Shown piece after piece: positions 1 to 9,300 of a DNA stretch of 64,000 nucleotides (its first letter is position 1; every line of letters begins with the position of its first letter). Location: positions 2,232,001 to 2,296,000 of the forward strand of contig OX044360.1 of assembly GCA_943846745.1 (NCBI GenBank), read 5' to 3'. The stretch comes from Opacimonas sp002292215 (GTDB taxonomy: Bacteria; Pseudomonadota; Gammaproteobacteria; Enterobacterales; Alteromonadaceae). The notes beneath the pieces were generated by a model. The model was not told the origin of the DNA. It saw nothing but the letters and a program-made list of their open reading frames with translations, and searched no databases. The translations under genes were made by a program, and so were the position numbers.

Positions 1-219
1 GCATGGGAAGACCGTACACCTTTTGAAGCTATTCAAGCCTTATATGGGTTAAAAGAAGCGGAAGTGATTAAGCTAATGCGTGCGAGCATCAAGCGCAAGA
101 CATTTAATAACTGGCGCGCACGAGTATCTGGGCGCAAGACTAAGCACGGCGCATTACGTTCCAAAGATGTATCTAGAGGCTATTGTGCAACTCAGTATAA
201 ACCAGTACGAAAGCGTTAG
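1..219 (+). CDS. DUF2805 (TIGR03643) family protein, C-terminal part
   Basis: The window opens inside a reading frame that runs from base 1 to a TAG stop at 217-219, giving the last 72 residues. The text (AWEDRTPFEAIQALYGLKEAEV, then a basic tail with FNNWRARVSGRKTKHG and SKDVSRGYC) resembles the small TIGR03643/DUF2805 proteins of about 80-90 residues, so only a short N-terminal piece is missing. Function is unknown; the basic helix-rich layout would suit a nucleic-acid-binding protein, which is inference only. The frame is too incomplete at its 5' end to have a start codon here. Confidence 0.7.
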   Translation, partial: AWEDRTPFEAIQALYGLKEAEVIKLMRASIKRKTFNNWRARVSGRKTKHGALRSKDVSRGYCATQYKPVRKR

Positions 220-320
220 TACTTTTTACAGTGAAAACGAGTTTCTTAGTTTATAATTATTTACTATGTGTCGATACATATCGTAGTCGAACATTTTTTT
301 ATAATTAAAGGAATAATTTC

Positions 321-665
321 ATGTCCAGTTCTCACACTTCGCAATTGCCGTTAGCTACCGAATCCAAAGATGCTAAAAACTCTGCAATGGTCATGTGGCT
401 TACCAGTATTTTCTTTGGTATTTTTTCAGGGTTGTTATTTTCATTTATGCTGCGCGGTGAGCCTTATGTGCAGTCTCAAGCAAAAGAGGCTATTAATTGG
501 GGTGTCACTATGTTGGTATTAACCATTGTGATACTAATGATTTTTGGTGCCGCAGTTATACCCGTTGTCTTGTTGCTAAATATGTTATTTGCATTAATGG
601 GCGCAATTGCATCCTCAATCGGGGCAAAATTTGCCGTTCCGATGACAGTACGATTGTTAAAATAA
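321..665 (+). CDS. DUF4870-like small integral membrane protein
   Basis: A 114-residue protein starting at ATG 321 behind an AAAGGAA ribosome binding site. A polar N-terminus of about 22 residues is followed by a hydrophobic segment (about 24-44), a short loop carrying QAKEAINWGVT, and two more hydrophobic segments (about 58-80 and 83-100). The QAKEAINW motif between membrane spans is the hallmark of the DUF4870 (Tic20-like) family, whose role in bacteria is not known. It stands alone between the DUF2805 gene and the convergent dehydrogenase. The family call is fairly sure; no function is proposed. Confidence 0.75.
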   Translation: MSSSHTSQLPLATESKDAKNSAMVMWLTSIFFGIFSGLLFSFMLRGEPYVQSQAKEAINWGVTMLVLTIVILMIFGAAVIPVVLLLNMLFALMGAIASSIGAKFAVPMTVRLLK

Positions 666-711
666 TCACACAAAGCTAAAGCGCGCTAGCAACGCGCTTA
701 GATAATCATAG

Positions 712-3546
712 CTAGGCACTGACCTCATCTAATAAAAACAGCAATGATTGATAGTCGATACCTGAATGCTGTGATAAACCGATTTCACAGGTGCGGGAAT
801 TACTATACCCAGTCTTACAATTGTTAGGGATTTGCGCTTTTAAAGTGGATAACGCACTGGCGTTTAGTTCCGGTACGGTCATTCCTTTATCGCCAGCAAA
901 ACCACAACACTGAATACCTTCAGGCTCGATCACTTGGGTCGCACAAGCGTTAGCAACTTGCCGTAAATCGCTCGACAATCCCATTTTTTGACTACTACAA
1001 GTGATATGCAATGCAACAGGCACTTGTGTTGGGGTAATCGTCAGCTTATCGAGTGCAAATTTAGCCATAAATTGCGTGGTCTCATAAATCGGTAACGTAT
1101 GTCCTAATTCTGCCAAGCGTAACTTGCAAGGACTGGTATCAAAAACAATTGGGTATGTGCCATCTTTAGAAATGGCTTTTAATGATGTGAGTAATTCTTG
1201 TCCTTTTTGCTGCGCAATATCGGCAAATCCTTTTGAATTAAATGGCATACCACAACATAATCCTTCTACTTTTTCAGGCATAACGATGTCATACCCTGCT
1301 TTGGCAAATAATGACACGGCAACTTCTGGCAGGCTTCGCTGCTCCGTCGCGCTAGCATCGGCGCCCATGTTGCGGGTTGCACAACTAGGGAAATAGACGA
1401 CTTTAGGGCGTTCTGCGCCATTAGCTGTTAATTGGGGTAATGGCTTTGCAGCTTGGGGATATCGGGCAAACCATAATGGAATTGTATTTGCAGAAAGGCG
1501 ATGAATCATACGACCGACTTTATCAGTTGATTCAGGTCCAATTATACTGCTGATCTTACTGGCGATGCCTAATGTGGTCTTAACGGTTGTAGCTAATGGG
1601 GCAAACTGGTCAGCTGAAAATTTGGCTATACTGTGACCAAAACGAGTCGTTGATTCACCGCGTAGTTCTCTAATTAGATCTCCGGTGTTAATTCCAACCG
1701 GACAGCGCTCGGCACATAAACCCGTAGCGGCGCAGGTATCAATGCCATAATATTGGTAGTCGTGTTTCAGTTGAGCAAGTTCTTGACGCTGAGCATCGAT
1801 TAGATAACCCAGATCTTCTAGTTGTTGGATACGACGCCAAATCGCAATTCGTTGACGTGGTGTAAAGGTCAGTTCTTTAGATGGACATACCGGTTCGCAG
1901 AACCCGCATTCAATACATTTATCCACAATATTATTAGCACGCGGTAACGGCTTAAGGTGTTTAATATGTGATTGAGGATCATCATTGAGGATTACGCCTG
2001 GATTTAAAATACAGTAAGGATCAATGATCTGTTTGATTTTGCGCATAATTTGATAAGCGGTCGAGCCCCATTCTAACTCGACAAATGGTGCCATATTGCG
2101 GCCAGTACCATGTTCGGCTTTCAATGACCCGCCAAATTCAACCGCGACTAATTGTGCTACGTCTTGCATGAAATGATCGTAACGCTGTATTTCATCAGGT
2201 GTATCAAAGGCTTGGGTAAATACAAAATGTAAATTACCCGCTAGTGCATGGCCAAAGATCAACGCTTCGCTGTAATGATATTTATCAAATAATGCCTGTA
2301 ATCTAGTCACGCCTTGATCCATTTGTGCTAATGGAAAAGAGACATCCTCGATAATCACACTGGTACCTGTTTCGCGCACCGCGCCTACCGCTGGGAAGGT
2401 GGCTTTGCGGATTGCCCATAATTGCTGACATAGCTGAGTATCGGTACTCATATCAATGGCTTCAATTGGGGCAAACTCGGCAACCAGTTCAGACACCACT
2501 GCCATTTGTTGCTCTAGCGTCTGAGCATCACTTGCAGCGGTTTCGATCAATAAGGCGGTACAGCGTTTGTCACGATCACAAAAGCTATCGGGTAAACCCG
2601 GTTTACCTTTGACTGAGTCCAGAGCGCGTTGATCTAATAGCTCAACCGCTTCAACAGTAGTTTGTCGTAATTTATCTACTAACTGACACGCAATTTGCGG
2701 GGTATCAAACAAATATAAGCCGGTGGATCGTTGTTGATGATCGACCACAGTGTTATAAGTAATGTCCGCAATAAAGCCCAATGTGCCTTCCGAACCTACC
2801 ATCAAATGCACTAAGATCTCTAATGGGTCAGTATAGTCGGTTAACGCATTGATAGCATAACCGGTGGTATTTTTGAGTCGGTATTTATGGGCGATTAATG
2901 CGCTCAGCTCAGCGTCACCTTGCACGGTTGTGCCTAAGTCTTTAATTTGGCTTAACAGTTCAGCATGTGAGACATGAAATGCGGATACGCTGTTAGCGTC
3001 GCTCGTATCTACACAGGTGCCATCAGCCAAAATAATGGTCATGTCGGCTAGTGTGTAAAACGTGTTATTGGCCACGCCACAACACATACCAGAGGCATTA
3101 TTGGCTGCAATCCCTCCTATTTTACAGGTATTAATGGATGCAGGGTCGGGACCGATTTTGCGATGATATGGTGCTAAATATTGATTGGCTTGTGCGCCAA
3201 TGACCCCAGGTTGAAGGCGAATTTGTTCACCATTATTGATGATTTCATGACCGCGCCAATTACTATCAAGTAATAACAAGACTGAATTACTCACCGCTTG
3301 GCCAGACAAACTGGTCCCTGCTGCTCTAAAGGTAACGCTAACCTGATGCGTATGGCTAGCCTTTAAGACTGCCTGCATTTGTTCGATAGAGCTGATTTGT
3401 AATACTAGCTGTGGGATTAACTGGTAAAAACTTGCATCCGTGGCGTGCGCTCGACGTCGCGAAATGTCCTCAATGATACCTGTCTTAGGTAAAATCGTGC
3501 GAATGGTTTGAGTAAACCCTTTGGGGATAATCGGCAGAGATGACAT
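712..3546 (-). CDS. FAD-binding and 4Fe-4S D-lactate dehydrogenase-type oxidoreductase (Dld-II/YdiJ class)
   Basis: A 944-residue fusion of an FAD-linked oxidase and an iron-sulfur/CCG module, starting at ATG 3546 behind AGGAG. Residues about 40-210 are the FAD_binding_4 fold (FRAAGTSLSGQAVS; GGIAANNASGMCCG), and about 250-520 the FAD-oxidase C domain ending in FGGSLKAEHGTGRN. Two ferredoxin-like clusters follow near residues 544-556 (CIECGFCEPVCP) and 603-616 (CAATGLCAERCP), then two CCG domains (GLCCGMPFNS and IQCCGFAGDKG). The length fits Shewanella Dld-II (about 930 residues), a membrane-associated D-lactate:quinone oxidoreductase; E. coli YdiJ, a D-2-hydroxyglutarate dehydrogenase, is the other candidate. 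No lactate permease or lldEFG genes adjoin it, so the substrate stays open. It is divergent from a LysR regulator. Confidence 0.85.
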   Translation of the reverse strand: MSSLPIIPKGFTQTIRTILPKTGIIEDISRRRAHATDASFYQLIPQLVLQISSIEQMQAVLKASHTHQVSVTFRAAGTSLSGQAVSNSVLLLLDSNWRGHEIINNGEQIRLQPGVIGAQANQYLAPYHRKIGPDPASINTCKIGGIAANNASGMCCGVANNTFYTLADMTIILADGTCVDTSDANSVSAFHVSHAELLSQIKDLGTTVQGDAELSALIAHKYRLKNTTGYAINALTDYTDPLEILVHLMVGSEGTLGFIADITYNTVVDHQQRSTGLYLFDTPQIACQLVDKLRQTTVEAVELLDQRALDSVKGKPGLPDSFCDRDKRCTALLIETAASDAQTLEQQMAVVSELVAEFAPIEAIDMSTDTQLCQQLWAIRKATFPAVGAVRETGTSVIIEDVSFPLAQMDQGVTRLQALFDKYHYSEALIFGHALAGNLHFVFTQAFDTPDEIQRYDHFMQDVAQLVAVEFGGSLKAEHGTGRNMAPFVELEWGSTAYQIMRKIKQIIDPYCILNPGVILNDDPQSHIKHLKPLPRANNIVDKCIECGFCEPVCPSKELTFTPRQRIAIWRRIQQLEDLGYLIDAQRQELAQLKHDYQYYGIDTCAATGLCAERCPVGINTGDLIRELRGESTTRFGHSIAKFSADQFAPLATTVKTTLGIASKISSIIGPESTDKVGRMIHRLSANTIPLWFARYPQAAKPLPQLTANGAERPKVVYFPSCATRNMGADASATEQRSLPEVAVSLFAKAGYDIVMPEKVEGLCCGMPFNSKGFADIAQQKGQELLTSLKAISKDGTYPIVFDTSPCKLRLAELGHTLPIYETTQFMAKFALDKLTITPTQVPVALHITCSSQKMGLSSDLRQVANACATQVIEPEGIQCCGFAGDKGMTVPELNASALSTLKAQIPNNCKTGYSNSRTCEIGLSQHSGIDYQSLLFLLDEVSA

Positions 3547-3651
3547 GATTGAGCGCTCCTAGATGCATTGCTATTTTTAGCATATATCCTTACTTTACGC
3601 TGTATTGAGCACAAAAATAAGGCTAAAAGCTGCACAGAACTTTTTCTTTTA

Positions 3652-3679
3652 TTGACATAATATACGATAGTATTATATT
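3652..3679 (+). promoter_or_regulatory. Predicted LysR-gene promoter with overlapping inverted repeat
   Basis: TTGACA (3652-3657), a 16-base spacer and TATATT (3674-3679) form a good sigma-70 promoter reading toward the LysR gene. An inverted repeat, ATAATA-N8-TATTAT at 3657-3676, lies across the spacer and fits the T-N11-A form of LysR-type operators. Binding there would block the regulator's own promoter and sits between the two divergent genes, so autoregulation plus control of the dehydrogenase is a reasonable inference. Confidence 0.5.
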
Positions 3680-3719
3680 GATTATGGAATTAATAAGCAG
3701 AAAATAAGTAGGAGCAAGT

Positions 3720-4637
3720 ATGTTACACGCGAAAGCTGATGATATGTTTTTATTTGTGCAAGTCGTTGACGCTGGGTCTTTTTCTAAGGTCGCTCAGCAA
3801 TTAGAGTTGACTAACTCAGTGGTCTCAAAGCGTATTGGGCGTTTAGAAGAAGCGTTGAATATGCAGCTGTTGTACCGTTCAACTCGTAAACTCAGCTTAA
3901 CCGATGGCGGCAAAACGCTATATCACAAAGCTAAAATCGCAAAAGAAGCCTTACAAGAAGCGCATGATGCCGTATGGGGTTACAGTGATTCGATTAGCGG
4001 TAAAATTAAAATTACGGTGCCATCAGTCTCAGCGCGATTAACTTTGACTGCAGCTGTAACCGAATTTTGTCGTCAGTACAAAGAAGTCACGGTGGAAATG
4101 ATGATTGATGATCGTTTTGTCAATTTGATTGAAGAAGGCTATGATCTTGCAATCCGCACCGGTTATTTAGAAGATTCGAGCCTGCTTTCTCGACGCTTAG
4201 TCGATTCGCATTGGGTGATTGTCGCAACACCACAATATCTAAAACAACAAGGTGTACCGGAAAGCAGTAATGAACTCAAATTTCATAATTGCTTAACTTA
4301 CAAATACGATGGCGCGCATCCCAATCAGTGGCAGTTTTTTTCGCCGGCAGGTGAATATTCGGAGACGGTACAAGGTAATTTTATTGCCAATGATCTGAAT
4401 GCGTTATATCAAGCGGTATTAGGTGGTTTAGGTGTGGCGTACTTACCCAGAGCGTTGGTCTATGACGATTTACAATCGGGTAAATTACGTGCATTACTGC
4501 CGGATTTTACGGCTAAAAAAGTAGGTATCTACGCAGTATACCCCAAAATGCGCACCCCTGATACTAAGTTGAAATTACTCATCGAGCATTTACGCGCAGC
4601 GTATTTAGAAAAACAAGAACGGTTTAAACAGACATAA
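3720..4637 (+). CDS. LysR-family transcriptional regulator
   Basis: A 305-residue protein of standard LysR length, ATG 3720 after GTAGGAGCAAGT. The winged helix-turn-helix occupies about residues 7-66 (FVQVVDAGSFSKVAQQLELT, NSVVSKRIGRLEEAL, then RLS/LTDGG), and residues about 92-295 form the periplasmic-binding-like effector domain (SARLTLTAAV, DLAIRTGYLEDSSLLSRRL). The DLAIRxG and LGGLGVAYLP motifs place it in the CrgA/AaeR-type branch. It is divergent from the FAD/Fe-S dehydrogenase with 173 bases between the starts, the usual arrangement of a LysR activator and its target. Effector unknown. Confidence 0.88.
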   Translation: MLHAKADDMFLFVQVVDAGSFSKVAQQLELTNSVVSKRIGRLEEALNMQLLYRSTRKLSLTDGGKTLYHKAKIAKEALQEAHDAVWGYSDSISGKIKITVPSVSARLTLTAAVTEFCRQYKEVTVEMMIDDRFVNLIEEGYDLAIRTGYLEDSSLLSRRLVDSHWVIVATPQYLKQQGVPESSNELKFHNCLTYKYDGAHPNQWQFFSPAGEYSETVQGNFIANDLNALYQAVLGGLGVAYLPRALVYDDLQSGKLRALLPDFTAKKVGIYAVYPKMRTPDTKLKLLIEHLRAAYLEKQERFKQT

Positions 4638-4669
4638 AAAAACTGGAGCAGGTTGGGGCTCCAGTTTTT
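4637..4669. terminator. Bidirectional intrinsic terminator between LysR gene and porin
   Basis: Stem CTGGAGC/GCTCCAG with A- and T-runs on both sides (arms about 4638-4648 and 4658-4668, loop AGGTTGGG). It lies between two convergent stop codons, and the flanking A/T runs let it work in both directions. Confidence 0.85.
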
Positions 4670-4699
4670 GCTTAATATTATCTGTTCGAGAGTTTTAGC

Positions 4700-5755
4700 T
4701 TAGAAAGCAAACTGAGCAGATAATTGGAAGTATGCAGAGCTTAAGTTAATGCCAGCGTCTTCAACACTATACTCACCAAGCTCAACACCATAAGTTAATT
4801 TAGGTGTAATGCTAGTCATCAAGTTAACACCCCAATGTGAGCGATCGTGGTCAGATAAATCTGATTGACCGTTACCGTAAAACACAGTAGAACGCGTATC
4901 ATCGTTCCAGAAGTGACGATAAGAAACGGTATAAGCGATACCACTTTCTACTTCTACTTCATTGGTGTCAGGGTTAGTAGCGATACCTGGAACGACAGTA
5001 GTACCAGCATAACGACCAAACTCACCCACGTTAAGTTGAACGCGGATATCGTTTTTGCCGCTTAGTAAAAATTTACCAGCGATGTTTGCTGCTGCTGACG
5101 TTTCATCAATACCGTTTTGATCTACTTGACGTAATAAACCGGCGACAGAGATTTGACCCCAAGAACCTTTATGATCATAACGGCCAATGAAATCTGGAAT
5201 AGATTCTTGAGTTTCATCAGAGCTGCCGAAGGTTTCTGGGTTTTCAACTGCAAATGACCAACCACCTTTAGAATAACGAATTTGGCTTTGACGGATGAAT
5301 ACTTCACCGACATGTGGACCACCAAAATCAAGCGTTTCTGCTAATGCGTGTAACGGCATAAACGTTGACCATGTTTGACCAATGGTCCATTCTTGGTATT
5401 TGATAAACGCATGACGGATACGTGGACTAGTTGAGTTAGAGATAATCTCATTACCACCAGTACCGTAGAAATCTAATTCGATTACACCAGTGACGTCATC
5501 GTGTTGAACTTTAAACTGTAAACGTGACTCTTTAACATTAAGTTTAGTTTGTGCTGTATCAACTGCGCTAGGGGCGTTGCCAATCCAAAAATCACGGTAA
5601 GCTAAATCACCAGATACATGGCGTAGATCAGCTTTTACGTAACCACCTAAAGTAACGGTAGTGTCGTCTGTTTTAACTAATGTCACTGCTGCATTGGCTT
5701 GGCTAGCAAGTCCAAGTAAAACAGCAGATGCTGCTAATTTTGTAATGAATTTCAT
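4700..5755 (-). CDS. DcaP-like outer-membrane porin
   Basis: A 351-residue exported beta-barrel protein. I place the start at ATG 5755 rather than at the longer open frame upstream, because the protein then begins with a clear signal peptide (MKFITKLAASAVLLGLASQANA, cleavage after residue 22) behind AGGAA. The mature protein opens with a strand typical of the DcaP/Alteromonad trimeric porins (TVTLGGYVKADLRH), carries alternating hydrophobic/polar strands and RDFWIGN and IGQTWSTF motifs, and ends in aromatic F (SAQFAF), the outer-membrane assembly signal. DcaP porins pass dicarboxylates and other anionic substrates. The gene is monocistronic; the large hybrid sensor downstream is a possible regulator, but nothing direct shows it. 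Confidence 0.85.
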   Translation of the reverse strand: MKFITKLAASAVLLGLASQANAAVTLVKTDDTTVTLGGYVKADLRHVSGDLAYRDFWIGNAPSAVDTAQTKLNVKESRLQFKVQHDDVTGVIELDFYGTGGNEIISNSTSPRIRHAFIKYQEWTIGQTWSTFMPLHALAETLDFGGPHVGEVFIRQSQIRYSKGGWSFAVENPETFGSSDETQESIPDFIGRYDHKGSWGQISVAGLLRQVDQNGIDETSAAANIAGKFLLSGKNDIRVQLNVGEFGRYAGTTVVPGIATNPDTNEVEVESGIAYTVSYRHFWNDDTRSTVFYGNGQSDLSDHDRSHWGVNLMTSITPKLTYGVELGEYSVEDAGINLSSAYFQLSAQFAF

Positions 5756-5897
5756 AATATGTGTGTTCCTGTTCTTGTTTGATAAAAAAACAGATTGCAC
5801 ATTAGAGTGACTGCAAATAAAGATAAATCGAATAAAGGAAAAAGACTTTTTCCAAAAAAATAACAATCTTACCGTTAGTGCTGTATTAATAAGCACT

Positions 5898-5915
5898 TTG
5901 TAACGGTGTGTACAA
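5898..5915. promoter_or_regulatory. Inverted repeat TTGTA-N8-TACAA upstream of the porin
   Basis: TTGTA (5898-5902) and TACAA (5911-5915) form a perfect five-base inverted repeat with an eight-base spacer, about 143 bases upstream of the porin start and just beyond the DUF6435 stop. Size and symmetry suit a dimeric repressor or activator site, but no regulator is identified and chance is not excluded in AT-rich DNA. Confidence 0.3.
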
Positions 5916-5958
5916 CTCTGCTTAACACGCTTTACAAACTCATCACATTTTATTTACT

Positions 5959-6135
5959 TTAGCCGTTTTCTTGTTGCAACTTTTCTATTTGCTCCCATAA
6001 AGCCTCGGCTTCAGCGGTTAACATTGAATATGACTTAATGTCACCACGGCGTTGAGCATGCATGGCATCCTCTAACAATTTATCGTATTTTGTGCGCATT
6101 TTCTTGGATGGATCACGTGAGAATAAACCGAACAT
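5959..6135 (-). CDS. DUF6435 (Lacal_2735-type) small protein
   Basis: A 58-residue reading frame that begins MFGLFSRDPSKKMRTKYDKL and ends WEQIEKLQQENG. Start is ATG 6135, seven bases behind AAGGAA; stop is TAA at 5959-5961. The MFGLF-RDP-KK opening followed by a charged helical hairpin matches the DUF6435/Lacal_2735 family of 55-60 residue marine proteins. It is predicted to be soluble and helical, function unknown. It sits alone between the porin and the hybrid sensor on the same strand, with gaps of over 200 bases on both sides, so it is probably its own transcript. Confidence 0.8.
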   Translation of the reverse strand: MFGLFSRDPSKKMRTKYDKLLEDAMHAQRRGDIKSYSMLTAEAEALWEQIEKLQQENG

Positions 6136-6371
6136 ATCAATTCCTTATTAAGACAAATGTATTATACATTTAGGGGGAGGAAAACGATCACAAACCCTTG
6201 TAATTAAAGGTTTGAACAGGTTATGAACAACTTGTAAATAAATTATGGAAATGATTGAAGCAAAATATACTAAGGTAAGTGAAAGTAACTGCACTACTAA
6301 ATTGAACGCGTTCTTGCTGTTTAGCCCACCCTTTGATGGACTTTTTTTACATTTACCTGGGTTGCTTACAC

Positions 6372-9300
6372 TTAGGTGTTTTGTGCGATGATAGATTCTA
6401 GTTTTTGTTTTTTGGAAAACTGCTTAGGCGTGATTTTAAATAGCTTTTTGAAGCTAGTGCTAAAATAACTAGGGGAAGTGAATCCCGCTTCGTACGCTGC
6501 AAATGACGCCGGTTTGCCAGCCTTTAATAAGTCAGCTGCGATGTTAAGACGAAAGTTTCGGATAAATTCACTGGCACCAATGCCCGTTTCATTTTTTAAG
6601 CGACGCAGTAATTGACGGTCACTCATTCCACTCAGGTTAGCTAAATCTTGAACGGTGAAATCAGGCTTATTGTAGTGCACTAATAAAATGTTATTTAACT
6701 GATGGATAAACTTAGAGGAACTCATTTGATCTTCAAATTTATGCTCAGGCTCGACAGTAGATACAGATTCGATATAGCGTCGTCGAATTGATTCTTGTTC
6801 CGCGATGATATTACGAGTTTTCAAACGCAGTTCCTCTTCTTCAAATGGTTTATTAATATAGTCACTCGCCGCAGATGCTAATCCTTCCATTCGAGATGCC
6901 TGCGAGCTTTTTGCGGTCAATAGAATGACGGGAATATGATTGGTAATATGATCGCTCTTGAGTGCATTTAACACTTCAATACCATCCATTTCCGGCATCA
7001 TGATGTCACTGATAATAAGATCAGGTAAAAGATCTTTGGCAATGGTTAATCCTGCTATCGATGAATTGGCAGTGTGGACTTGGTAATCATGTTTAAACAG
7101 GTTTTCGAGATACGTTAAAATGTCTTCATTATCGTCAATGCACAATATACATGGCTTATCTACATCCACATTACTTGGCTGATAAGTTTGCTTAAGGGTA
7201 TTGGGAAAAATCACACTGAAGCGCGTACCAATATCAACCTCCGACGAGACTTTAATTAGGCCATCAGCTTTATCTACTAATTGCTCAACAATTGCCAATC
7301 CTAACCCTGTACCATCTTCAATATCGACATGCTCCGATTGTGAGCGGTAAAAACGATTAAAAATTAATGGAATTTCGTGTTCAGCGATCCCCACGCCAGT
7401 ATCAGTGATATGGACGCTAACAAAGTGTGCATCAGCTTCGACTTCAATACTGATTTCACCGCCTTGTTGTGTATATTTAACCGCATTAGATAACAAATTA
7501 GAGAGAATGGTTTCTAAGTTATATAACGGAATGGTGACCTTTAAAGGGGCAAATTCAGGAAGTCTAAAAGTGAGTTCACGTTGTTCTGTATAAGGGGTAA
7601 AGATATTAGCCAGTTGGCGAATAACTAACGATAAATCAGTAATTGCTGCGTTAGCGGTAGATGTTGGTAATTTGTCGGATATTGATAGCTCAAATACTTT
7701 TTTGACTAACGTATTTAGCCTATCCGCATTCCGTACCAATATATTAAGCATGGTTTGTGCTTCAGGTTCCATTTTGTAATTACGTAACTGTTGCACCGGT
7801 CCTTGGATCAAGGTCAATGGGGTGCGCAATTCATGAGATATTGTTTCGAATATAGAATCTTTCTCAGCTACAGTAAGTGCTAATTTTTCAGCTTGTAAGC
7901 GCGAAATCTCAGTTTGTCGGCGCAGATCATCGGTTCGCTTTTTGACTAACTGCGCTAACTTTTTAGCCGTTCTTTTTACCTGCCGAATGCGGAATGCAAC
8001 CGATCCATAGACAGCAGCGATTATTGCAATAACAATTGCAATAATACCAAATGGCGTGCTATGCCAAGGGATAGGGTGCTCGATATTCAGTTTAACAGGA
8101 GGCGCGATAAAATTATCGAACGTGGATAACGGATTGACAATATTGATGGTCGAGCTACCGGCTTTAGGTGAAAACACTAACTTGAAATCATCAAATTTAG
8201 TCATGCCTGTTTGGGTGAAGTATTCAAATTGTGGGGAATTATGCGTACTAAAATTTACGTCTCCTAAATCAATTTGGATAACATCAATTGCTTTATCAAA
8301 TATCATTGAATCATGGTGAATATTGGAATAAAACGCCTCAGAGCCATCTTGATACAATACTTTCATTTCTGATATTTGTAGTTTAATGTCCGGTTTGACG
8401 AGTGCATTAGGATTCAACACAGTGATCCCATTGAGCCCAGAAAAAACATACATGCCTCGAATGTTTTTGTACGCGACGCCGGGATTAAACTCCGAACCTT
8501 GCAACCCATCAGCTTCTGTATACCAAGAAAAGCGGCGCGAATTGTTTTGATATTCGATTAATCCATTTTTTAGCGTAGACCAGTGCACGCCTTCTTCAGT
8601 GACTAATGTAGCTTGGATATTCATAGACGCCAATTCGTCGGGAAAATTTCTGGGTACAAATTTTTTAGTTAGAGGATCGAATACATGCACACCATTATTA
8701 CTTGATAACACAATATGCTTATCACTATTGCTCGTAATGTGATTAATCAGATTAATGTTTTGTTCTGGTGTGAATAAAAAGTGACTAAATGTGTGTTGTT
8801 CAGGATCAAATAAATGCACTCCCAAATTTGATGAAATCCAGATTTGTCCATTGATATTAATCATCTGCCCAAACTGATTGGTAGGTAGTTGACTGTTTTG
8901 TACCGTATAATGTGTAAAGCTAAGATCTGACAAAGTAAAGATTGATATGCCGTTGCCTTGGTGGCTCAATAATACTTGCTCATTATTAATGGGTAACCAG
9001 TCCATAAGATTACCGGCTGGCAAGTCTGAGTTGACAGGTGTATAGGTGCTAACAACTTTTAATGTGTCGACATCTATTTTGGTGATCCCGACTTCATCCA
9101 ACGCCCACGCATATTGGTTTTCAATATGTAATTTGGCAACTTTTAATCCAGCTAATTGTTGATTAATCACAATATTTACGTATGTATCTGGGTTATATAC
9201 CGAGATACCATCACTATTAGAAGCCATCCAACCGCGTTGATATTTATCCACTGCAATCGCGGTGACATCGTTACCACTAAGTGGTGAATCTTGTAATACC

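Noticed and set aside
220..320. Promoter for the DUF4870 gene at TATAAT 252-257
   Set aside because: A good -10 word, but no -35 at a proper distance, so not listed.
4700..5896. Porin start at 5896
   Set aside because: The 47 extra residues would bury the signal peptide; ATG 5755 has a ribosome binding site and a clean signal sequence.
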